DNA from: Azotimanducus sp965199815
GTDB taxonomy: Bacteria; Pseudomonadota; Gammaproteobacteria; Pseudomonadales; Azotimanducaceae
NCBI GenBank assembly: GCA_965199815.1
Contig: CBDATE010000028.1
Coordinates: 1 to 64,000 of the forward strand
Reading direction: 5' to 3'
Length of the DNA stretch: 64,000 bases
The position numbers and the translations under genes were made by a program. The notes below the pieces were generated by a model. It worked only from the letters and a program-made list of their open reading frames with translations. It was not told the DNA's origin and did not search any database. Shown piece after piece: positions 1 through 12,000 of the stretch (position 1 is its first letter; each line of letters begins with the position of its first letter).

Positions 1-1
1 T

Positions 2-3000
2 GGCATCAGCATTCCCCCCGACCCTATCCAGGTGCCATCCGGCTCACGCATCTATAGTGCCGACGACAATAACGTGGATGCCGATCTGACCTATGCCGGG
101 CTGACGGATCAGACAACAATCCAGGTGGATAGTGATGTGCGAGTGAGCCGTGCAGCCTTGGCATTATGGCCAGGTCACACAGGCACCTACACGGTGAAGC
201 TGGCGCAGGCGCCATCAGCCAATGTGACCGTCGCCATTGCCAGGAACTCCAGTGGCGATGCGGATTTGTCGGTTTCTCCCACCAGTTTGACGTTCACCCC
301 TGTCAACTGGAGCACTGCACAGACGGTAACCGTGACTGCACGGGCCGATACTGACAGCAGCTATGGCAACGCCACCTTCACCCACACCGCATCGAGTACC
401 GACACCACCTACAACAACATCACAACTTCGGTTGAGGTGACAACAATAGCGCCACCCGCCATACGATCTATCAGCATTACAAGTGATCCCGGCACCGACC
501 AGACCTATGTGGTGGGCGATACCATTACTGTAGATGTCCTTTTCACAAAAGGAATATTCGTACGATCAACGGTTGGAGAAAGAGTCAATTTGAGACTGTC
601 CATCGGCGGCTCCGTCAAAACCTTGACGTACTCAGCTTCATCAGCCAATCTCAGCACAAGCCGGAGGATATCTTTCAGCTACACCGTTAAACTCGGTGAC
701 AGTGACACGGATGGTATCAGCATTCCCGCCTCCCCCCTCAGGGTAGCAGCAGGGAACAGCATAACGGCAACAACAGCAGAAGCTCAACTGGTAGAACCAG
801 CGGTGAATGCCGACCTGTCCTACGCTGGGCTGGCGGATCAGGCAGGGCACAAGGTGGATGGTCTTGTGCGCAGCGTGGATGTGAGCAGCGGGACATTGAC
901 GGTGACTGAAGGAGCCACCGCCACCTACGCCGTGAAGCTGGGGAAGGCGCCATCAGCCAACGTGACCGTCGCCATTGCCAGGAACTCCAGCGGCGATGCG
1001 GATCTATCCGTAAATCCCGCCAGTTTGACGTTCACCCCCAGCAACTGGGACACCGAACAGACGGTAACCGTGAGTGCGGCCGAGGATACGGACAACACTA
1101 ATGGCAGCGCCAGCTTCACCCACACCGCATCCAGCACTGACACAGGCTACGACGGTCTCACAGCTTCAGTGGTGGTGACAGAGGATGATAACGAAGGCCC
1201 CGGCGTGTTGGTGAGCAAGGAGGCGCTCACCGTGAGGGAAACAACACCGGGCACCTACAGGGTACAACTGCGCGCGGAGCCATCGGCTAATGTGACCATC
1301 GCCATTACCAAGGACTCCGGTGGCGATGCGGACTTGTCGGTTTCTCCCACCAGTTTGACGTTCACCTCCGGCAACTGGAGCACCGGACAGACCGTAACCG
1401 TGACTGCACGGGGGGATACGGACAGCAGCTACGGCAGCGCCAGCTTCACCCACACAGCATCCAGCACGGACACGGGCTATGCAGGTCTCACAGCTTCAGT
1501 GGTGGTGACAGCATATGAAGTCGTCACCCAGACGGGGACTGTCACGGAGGATGATACGACGGCCAACACCGCCAGTGGCACCATTCCGGGCCGGTTCCCT
1601 GTTGGCACGACTGATGCCACCTTTTCTGCGGGGTTCACCTACGGGACATTTACCATCAAGGCCGACAGGACCTGGACCTATACACTCGACAATACCCGCG
1701 CGGCCACCCAGGCGCTGCAAGCCGGGCAGACCGCAACGGAAACCTACAGGCTTGAAAACACGGCGCAGACTGCCGAATTTGCTGTCACCATCACCATTAA
1801 CGGGGCGGATGACGGTCTCACCCTGCGCATCGCTCCGGTCGCGGGCAACGGGGTGACGATTCCATCAAGCGATGCACAGCGCGGCGAGATAGACGAGGAT
1901 GCCGCTTCCGGTACGGTGACCCTTGCGGTGACCCTGTTCGCGCCCAGCACCGGGCCGGTGACCGTGGCCTACGCCACGGCGGACTTCTCCTCCACCGACA
2001 CTGCCGTCTCGTCGAGCAGCATCGACCCCGCCACCGCAGGTGCCGACTACACCGCGGCCTCGGGCACCCTGACCTTCGCGGCGGGCGAGACCCGCAAGAC
2101 CATCACCGTGTCCATCAGCGACGATGTGAACCGCGAGCGGGACGAGCTCTTCAAGGTCGGCCTGAGCAATGCGACGGGGGGCGCGGTTATCGCCACTACC
2201 GGGTCGGAGGCCACTATTCTCATTGATGACGACGACCCCCGTCCGAAGCCGACCATCACCGCCTCCGTGGCGGGCCTGACGAGCACCGGAGCGCCGGGCG
2301 CGACTGACAATACCCCGGAGGGGTTCCTGAGCGTGGCCGAGGGCGACAGTGGCAACACCGACATCATCTTCACGGCGACGCGGGAAGGGACGGGCTACCT
2401 CCCGGTAACATTCGAGGTGAATAGTATTGATGGCAGCGCCACCGGCAATGAAGACTACAGGAGGGTGTCCTTGGATTTATTCACTATCGCGCCAGGGCAG
2501 ACCACAGGTACGTTCACACTGTCGGTCGTCGGGGACGAGAACTACGAGCCCAACGAGACCCTGTTCCTCGAATTCACTTGGACGGATTTGGGGACCATCA
2601 CCAACTCCGCCGACAGTCGCTTTCTCGTCGAGGTCACCATCACCAACGATGATGCGGTGATGGCCACTTCGGCATCGAACCTGCAAGCGCGCCCGGCCGG
2701 TTCCGGCAAACTGGCCGTCTCCTGGGACCCGGCCTTCGGTGCACCGAACGGCTACAGTGTGCGCTGGCGCAAGGCATCGGAGAGCGACACCGCCTTGAGT
2801 GCAGTGAACACCGTCACCGCCACCTCGTACACGATTACCGGCCTGGACAACGACACCAGCTATCACGTGCGGCTGGACACCCGCAACCTGGCCAATGATG
2901 GCATAGCCTCGGGCACGAGCCTGACCACCGCTGCCACCCCCACGGCCGGAGCAGCGCCGACGGTGACCGCCATTGCCAACCAGAGCGCACGGGTGGGTCA

Positions 3001-6000
3001 GCCTTTCGAGGTGGATGTGGATGCCACGCCGGGCACGGCGGGCGACAGCCTCCAGTATCAAGCCGCCTCCAGCGCTCCGGCGGTGGCGACGGTGACCCCC
3101 ACGGCACTGACCGCCCACGATGCCAATAGTCAGGTGACGGTGACACCGGTAGCCGCAGGCACCGCGACCATCACGGTGACGGTGAGCGACGGCACGGAGG
3201 TGGGGACAGAAACCTTCGATGTGACCGTCTTGGAGGTGACCCTCGGCTACTCGGCGGCGCCGCCGACCTTGACGGTGGATACGCCCATCACGGCGCTGAC
3301 GGCGACAGCGGCGGGCTTCGGCAGCGCGACGGTCTCCTACGCGGTGACCACAGGTACGCTGCCCGCCGGGCTGACCATCAATGCGGGCTCGGGTGCCATC
3401 TCAGGTACGCCGACAGCGGCAAGCACCACTACGACGACGGTGACAGTAACGGCCACCGCGGGTACCGGCATGGACACGCAGACGGCGACGGCGGATATCA
3501 CCTTCCCGGCGGTGGGCAAGGCGACACTGGCGAAGCCGACGAACCTGGCGCTCAAGCCCAACAGCAACACACGCACCGGCTTCACGGTGACCTGGGATGC
3601 GGTGCCCAACGCCGCGGGTTACACGGCGACGGCAACGCCGAGCGGTGGGTCTGCAGTGACCGGCACAGTGAGTGTGCCGAGCAGCGGCCCGGAGGCGGAG
3701 TTCACCGGCTTGACGGCGAACACCACCTACACAGTGACGGTGACAGCCACCGGCGATGCCAACTACTCGGTGAGCGAGGCATCGGATGGGTTCGGTGTGA
3801 CCACGGCAGCCAATCAGGATCCAACAGTGGGCACCGCGATTCCTGACCAGACGGCGACGGTGGATACGGCCTTCGAGTACAGCTTCCCGGCGGGCACCTT
3901 CAGTGATGCGGACAGCGACAGCCTCACCTACACAGCCCAGCAGACGGACGGCACCACGGACAGCGCGCTGCCCACCTGGCTGACCTTCACCGCCAGCGAG
4001 CGCAAGCTAGCGGGCACACCGCAATCCGGCGACATCGGTACGCTGATGGTGAAGGTGACGGCAAGCGACGGCATGGGCGGGTCGGTCAGCGATACGTTCA
4101 ACATTGTGGTGGCCGTGCCGAGCCTCACCTATCCGGCACTGCCGACGATTCTGCGCGCAGGCGTACAGTTCGCGACGCTGACACCCGCCTCGCCCGCCAA
4201 CTTCGCAGCAGGCTCGACTTTCACCTATGCGGTGACGGTGGGTGACTTGCCGTCGGGGCTGGAGATCAACACCAACACCGGTGCCATCTCCGGTACGCCG
4301 GACACACCGAAGAATACCCGCACATCTGTCACGGTGACAGTGACCGGCACGACGGGCACGGGTGGGAGCATGCAGACCGAGACGGCAACGGCGACACTGG
4401 ACTTCCCGCGCATCTTCCGCTTCAGGCTGCCGGCGCCGACGGTGACGCTGGCGGTGGGCAGCGGTCAGTTGACGGCCAACTGGGAGGCGGTAGCGAACGC
4501 GGGTACTTACGCGTTGCAGTGGAAGGAATCGTCAGTCACGTCCTGGACAGCGCCGACGGGGGTGACCACAGTTGATCCGGCAACGCCGGGGACGGTGATC
4601 ACTGGTCTCACCAACGGTACCACCTACGATGTGCGTGTGCGCTCCAAGGCGGCCTCGAGTTCGACGACCCATATTGACGGCGATTGGTCGAGCCCCGTGC
4701 AGGGTGCGCCGATGGCTGCCCCCGTCTTCAGCGTGACGGGTCCGACGGCGGTTGCCGAGGATGCGGGTACAGCCACCTACACAGTGACGCTGAGCGCCCA
4801 GCCCGCGGCGAGTGTGACGGTGGACTACGCCACGGCGGACGGCACGGCGACGGCAGGCTCGGACTACACGGCGGCGAGCGGCTCACTCACCTTCACGCCG
4901 ACGAATTGGGACACGGCGCAGACGGTAGCGGTGGCCATCACGGATGATACGGTGGATGATGACGACGAGACCTTCACCTTCATGTTGAGCAATGCGGGCA
5001 CTGGCGCGGTGCTGTCGTCCACTGCGTCGTCGCAGAGCACCGCCATCACGGACGACGACACGCTGGGGCTGACCTACACGGCACCGCCTTCGACCTTGAC
5101 GGTGGACACGCCCATCACGGCGCTGACTGCGACGGCGGTGGGCTTCGGCAGCACGACGGTCGCCTACTCGGTGACGACAGGTACCTTGCCCGCCGGGCTG
5201 AATATCAATACGGGCTCGGGTGCCATCTCAGGTACGCCGACAGCGGCAAGCACCAGCACGACGACGGTGACAGTGACGGCGACTGCGGGTACCGGCATGG
5301 ACACGCAGACAGCGACGGCGAGCATCACCTTCCCGGCGGTGGGCAAGGGGGCACTGGCGAAGCCGACGAACCTGGCGCTCGAGCCCAACAGCAACACGCG
5401 CACCGGCTTCACGGTGACCTGGGATGCGGTGCCCAACGCCGCGGGCTACACGGCGACGGCCACCCCGAGCGGTGGGTCTGCGGTGACCGGCACGGTGAGC
5501 GTACCGAGCAGCGGCCCGGAGGCAGTGTTCACCGGATTGACGGCGAACACCACCTACACAGTGACGGTGACGGCCACCGGCGATGCCAACTATTCAATGA
5601 GCGAGGCATCGGATGGGTTCGATGTGACCACGGCGGCCAATCAGGTTCCGACAGTGGGAACGGCGATTCCCGATCAGACGGCGACGGTGGATACGGCGTT
5701 CGAGTACAGCTTCCCGGCGGGCACCTTCAGTGATGCGGACAGTGACAGCCTTACCTACACGGCGACCAGATCGGACGACAGCGCGCTGCCGACCTGGCTG
5801 ACCTTCACCGCCAGCGAGCGCAAGCTCGCGGGCACACCGCAATCCGGCGACACCGGCACACTGATGGTGAAGGTGACGGCGAGCGACGGCATGGGTGGGT
5901 CGGTGAGCGACACCTTCAACATTGTGGTGTCCACAGCGGTTGTGCCGAGCCTCACCTATCCGGCACTGCCAACGACCCTGCGCGCAGGCGTACAGTTCGA

Positions 6001-9000
6001 GACGCTGACACCCGCCTCGCTGACCAATTTCGCAGCAGGCTCGACTTTCACCTATGCGGTGACGGCGGGTGGCCTGCCGTCGGGGCTGGAGATCAATACC
6101 AACACCGGTGCCATCTCCGGTACGCCGGACACACCAACCCCCACTGACGGAAGTGGCGGTGCGTCTGTCACGGTGACAGTGACCGGCACCACGGGTACGG
6201 GCGACAACGTACAGACGGAGACGGCGGCGGTGACATTGAACTTCCCGCGCATCTTCCGCTTCCAGCTGCCTGCGCCGACGGTGACGCTGGCGGTGGGCGA
6301 CACGCAGTTGACGGCCAACTGGGGAGGAATAGCGAACGCGGGTACGTACGCGTTGCAGTGGAAGGCATCGTCAGTCACATCCTGGACAGCGGCGACGGGA
6401 GTGACCACGGTTGACCCGGCCACGCCGGGGACGGTGCTCACTGGTCTCACCAACGGTACCAGCTACGATGTGCGTGTGCGCTCCAAGGCGACTCCCAGTT
6501 CGACAACCCATATTGACGGCGATTGGTCGGATGTTGTGAAGGCTACGCCGGTTGATGCGGATGTGGCACCGAGCTTCGGCAGCGAGACTATTGCGGCGCA
6601 GACATGGACGGTGGGCACGGAGGTGGATGTGACGCTACCGGCGGCGACAGGTGGCAACGGCACCATCAGCTACGCGCTGACACCGGCGCTGCCGACAGGG
6701 GTGAGCCTGGATGCGACAACGCGCAAGGTAAGTGGTACGCCCACGGCAGTAGCGAGTGCAGCGACCTACACTTGGCGGGCTTCGGACAGCGACAGCAACA
6801 CGGCGGATGCGGATACGGCGGAGCTCACTTTTAGCGTGACGGTAGGTAAGGGAATGCTGGCGACACCGAGCAATCTGGCGCTGAAAGTGAACACGCAGAG
6901 CAAAACCGGGTTCACGGTGACTTGGGATGCAGTGACGAATGCGACGGGCTACACGGCGACGGCAACGCCGAGCGGTGGGACTGCGGTGACCGGCACGGTG
7001 AGTGTGCCGAGTAGCGGCCCGGAGGCAGTGTTCACCGGCTTGACGGCGGGAACGACCTACACGGTGTCGGTGGTGGCCACGGGCAACACGGCCAACTACG
7101 AGGCCAGTACAGCCGCGACGCTGAGTCAGGCGACGGCGGCCAACTCGGTACCGACAGTGGCCAACGCGATTGCCGATCAGACGGCGACGACAGGTACGGC
7201 GTTCAGCTTCACCCTGCCGACGGGCACCTTCAGTGATGCGGACAGTGGTGATAGTCTCACCTACACGGCCCAGCAGACGGACGGGACGACAGACAGCGCG
7301 CTCCCGACCTGGCTGACCTTCACCGCGGGCACGGGTGTCTTTTCGGGTACGCCGACATCCACGGACACCGGTACGCTGATGGTGAAGGTGACGGCGAGCG
7401 ATGGCACGGATTCGGTGAGCGACACCTTCGATATTGTGGTGTCGGCGGCGGACACCGCCCCCGCCTTCGCGAGTAGCACGACCATCGCGGACAAGACCTT
7501 CACGGTGGATACCGAAATCACCGCCTTCACCCTACCGGCGGCGACAGGCGGCAACGGGACTATCAGTTACGCGCTGACCCCCGACCTGCCGACGGGGCTG
7601 AGCTTGGATACATCCACGCGCGAGGTGAGCGGTACGCCCACGGCAGCAGCGGCCGAGGCCACCTACACTTGGCGGGCTTCGGACAGCGACAGCAACACGG
7701 ATAACAGCGATACGGTGACGCTCACTTTTAGCGTGACGGTGAACAAGGCCACGCTGGCGACACCGAGCAATCTGGTGCTGAAAGCGAACACGCAGAGCAA
7801 GACCGGCTTCACGGTGACTTGGGATGCGGTGACGAATGCGACGGGCTACACGGCGGCGGCCACGCCGAGCGGTGGGTCTGCGGTGACCGGCACGGTGAGT
7901 GTGCCGAGCACAGGCCCGGAGGCGGTATTCACCGGATTGACTGCGGGAACGACCTACACGGTGTCGGTGGTGGCCACGGGCAACACGGCCAACTACGAGG
8001 CCAGTACAGCCGCGACACTGAGCCAGGCGACGGCAGCGAACTCGGTGCCGACAGTGGCCAACGCGATTGCCGATCAGGCGGCGACGACAGGTACGGCGTT
8101 CAGCTTCACCCTCCCGGCGGGCACCTTCAGTGACGCGGACAGTGGAGACAGTCTCACCTACACGGCCCAGCAAACGGACGGGACGACGGACAGCGCGCTG
8201 CCGACCTGGCTGAGCTTCACCGCGGGCACGGGGGTTTTCTCCGGTACGCCGACCTCCACGGATGCCGGAACGCTGTCGGTGAAGGTGACAGCGAGCGACG
8301 GCACAGCTTCGGCGAGCGACACCTTCGATATTGTGGTGTCGGTGGCGGACACCGCCCCCGCCTTCGCGAGTAGCGCGACCATCGCGGACAAGACCTTCAC
8401 GGTGGATACCGAGATAACCGCCTTCACCCTGCCGGAGGCGACCGGCGGTAACGGCACCATCGGCTACGCGCTGACCCCCGACCTGCCGACGGGGCTGAGC
8501 GTAGATACCTCCACGCGTGAGGTGAGCGGTACACCGACGGCAGCAGCGAGTGCAGCCACCTACACTTGGCGGGCTTCGGACAGTGACAGCAACACCGCGA
8601 ACAGCGACAGCAACGCCCTGACCTTCATGCTGACGGTGAACAAGGCCATGTTGGCGACACCGATGGTGACGGTTTCGGCGCAGGATGGGGAGTTGACGGT
8701 CACTTGGGTTGGAATAGCGAACGCGGCGAGTTACGAGGTTGAGTACAAGCAGAGCACATCGGACACCTGGCTGAACAATGACGACGACACATCGCCGGCG
8801 GAGATAGACAGTCTGACCAATGGCACGGAATACGATGTGCGTGTGCGGGCGAAGGCGGCATCAAGTTCTACGAACTATGAGGACAGTGCGTGGTCGGATG
8901 TTGCGAAGGGGACACCGGTTGAGGCGGATGTAGTGCCGAGCTTCGGCAGCGAGACTGTTGCGGCGCAGACATGGACGGTGGGTACGGAGGTTGATGTGAC

Positions 9001-12000
9001 GCTACCGGCGGCGACAGGCGGCAACGGCACCATTAGTTACGCGCTGACACCGGCGCTGCCGAACGGGGTGAGCCTGGATGCGACAACGCGCAAGGTGACT
9101 GGTACGCCCACGGCAGTAGCGAATGCAGCCACATACACCTGGCGGGCTTCGGACAGCGACAGCAACACGGCGAACACGGACACGGCGGCGCTCACTTTTA
9201 GCGTGACGGTGGGCAAGGGAACACTGGCGACACCGAGCAACCTGGGGCTGAAAGCGGGTTCGCGGAGCAAGACTGGCTTCACGGTGAGCTGGGTGGCAGT
9301 GACGAATGCGACGGGCTACACGGCGACGGCCACGCCGAGCGGTGGGACTGCGGTGACCGGTACGGTGAGTGTGCCGAGCACAGGCCCGGAGGCGGTGTTC
9401 AGCGGCTTGACGGCGAACACCACCTACACAGTGACGGTGACGGCCACCGGTGATGCCAACTACTCGGCGAGCGAGGCATCGGATGGGTTCGATGTAACCA
9501 CGGCGGCCAACTCGGCACCGACAGTGGCCAACGCGATTCCCGACCAGACGGCGACGACAGGTACAGCGTTCAGCTTCACCCTGCCGACGGGCACCTTCAA
9601 TGATGCGGACAGTGGTGACAGCCTCACCTACACAGCCCAGCAGACGGACGGGACGACAGACAGCGCGCTCCCGACCTGGCTGAGCTTCACCGCGGCCACG
9701 GGTGTCTTCTCGGGTACGCCGACATCCACGGACACCGGCACTCTGTCGGTGAAGGTGACGGCGAGTGATGGCACGGCTTCGGTGAGCGACACCTTCGACA
9801 TTGTGGTGTCGGCGACGGACACCGCCCCCGCCTTCGCGGACAGCACGATCATCGCGGACAAGACCTTCACGGTGGATGCCGAAATCACCGCCTTCACCCT
9901 GCCGGAGGCGACCGGCGGCAACGGCACCATCAGCTACGCGCTGACCCCCGACCTGCCGACGGGGCTGAGCCTGGATACCTCCACGCGCGAGGTGAGCGGT
10001 ACACCGACGGCAGCAGCGACTGCGACGACCTACACCTGGCGGGCATCCGACGGCGATGCGAACACCGCGAACAGCGACAGCAGCGCCCTGACCTTCATGT
10101 TGACGGTGAACAAGGCCACGCTGGCGACACCGGTGGTGATGGTTTCGGCGCAGGATGGGAAGTTGACCGCGAGTTGGGGGACGATAACGAACGCGGCAAG
10201 TTACGAGGTTGAATACAAGCAGAGCACATCGGAGACTTGGCTGGGCAATGACGACGACACATCGCCGGCAGAGATAGACAGTCTGACCAATGGCACGGAA
10301 TACGATGTGCGTGTGCGGGCGAAGGCGGCATCAGCTTCGACGACCTATGAGGACAGTGCGTGGTCGGAGGTTGTGAAGGGTACGCCGGTTGCGGATGATG
10401 TAGCGCCGAGCTTTGGCAGCGAGACTGTTGCGGCGCAGACATGGACGGTGGGCATGGAGGTTGATGTGACGCTGCCAGCGGCGACAGGCGGCAACGGCAT
10501 CGTCAGTTACGCGTTGACACCGGCGCTGCCGGGCGGGGTGACGCTGAATGCGGCAACACGCAAGATGACTGGTACGCCAACGGCAGCAGCGACCGAAGCC
10601 ACCTACACTTGGCGGGCTTCGGACAGTGATTCGAACACCGCGAATAGCGACACGGCGACGCTGACCTTTCAAGTGACGGTGGTGGACGCGGTACCGGTCA
10701 TGACACCGACGCAGGTGAGCAACCTGCAGGTAAGTGCGGGTGACGAGTCGCTCGATGTGAGCTGGACTGCGGCGAGCGTGGCTCCGAACGGCTACAGCGT
10801 CCGCTGGCGGGAGCGAGGGCCGGGCAATACGCTCACACCGGTCAACGAAGTGGACGGTACCTCCTTCACCATCTCCGATCTGATCAACGGTCAGGAGTAT
10901 GTGGTGCGTGTCGAGACGCGTACGGCGGCGGATGACGGTGTACAGGGAGGCACAGTGGTGACGGCTACGGGAACGCCTGTGGAAGATGAGTCGGTCGTGA
11001 CACCGACGCAGGTGAGCAACCTGCAGGTGAGCGCAGGTGATGGGTCGCTCGAGGTGAGCTGGACGGCGGCGAGTGTGGCTCCGAACGGCTACAGCGTCCG
11101 CTGGCGCGAGAAAGGGCCGGGCAATACGCTCACGCCGGTGAGCAGGGTGACGGGCACATCCTTCACGATTCCCAATCTGAGCAACGATCAGGAGTATGTG
11201 GTGCGTATCGAGACGCGCACGGCGGCAGATGACGGTGTACAGGGTGGCACAGTGGTGACAGCCACGGGAACGCCTGCGGAAGACGAGGTTGCGCCGCCGC
11301 CACCTCCGCCCACGCCCACACCTCCGGCTGTTGACGAGCAGGGCTTGCCGAGAGTGAGCATTGAAGATGCGTCAGCCATGGAGGGGGATGATCTGGAGTT
11401 CCGAGTGACGCTCTCGAAGGCAGTGCAGCATCGGGTGAAGGTGTACTGGGCGACGCGGCCGGGAACGGCGCGGGCGAATCGGGACTATAAGTCAGCGGCT
11501 GGTGCGGTGGTGTTCAGGCCGGGCGTGACGGAGCGCAGGATTCGCGTGGAGACGCTGGATGATGATCACAACGACCCGGATGAGACGATGCAGGTACGCC
11601 TGTCGAGTCCACGCGGGGTGTTGATAGAGGATGGCATAGCGGTTGGCAGGATCAACAACTGGGATGCGCTGCCGGTGGCATGGCTGGCTCGCTTCGGGCG
11701 AGCGATGACGGAGCAGGCGCTCGAGGGTATCGAGCAGCGGTTGACAGCCCCGCGGGAAGCGGGGATGCAGGGTACTGTGGCCGGGATGACGCTTGATTCG
11801 CTCGGACTGTTTGCTGACGGAGCGGGTGCCTGGCCGCCTGCCGGGGAGGTCTCGGGGGAAGGCTCAAGGGAGATGCTTGGTGGCGACCTGCTGACCACGA
11901 GCAACTTCACGCACACGGGCGTGATGGATGCAGCCGGTGGCAGCCTTGCCTTCTGGGGTCGGGGTGCCCGCGCGGACTTCCACGGACTCGACGGTATGGT

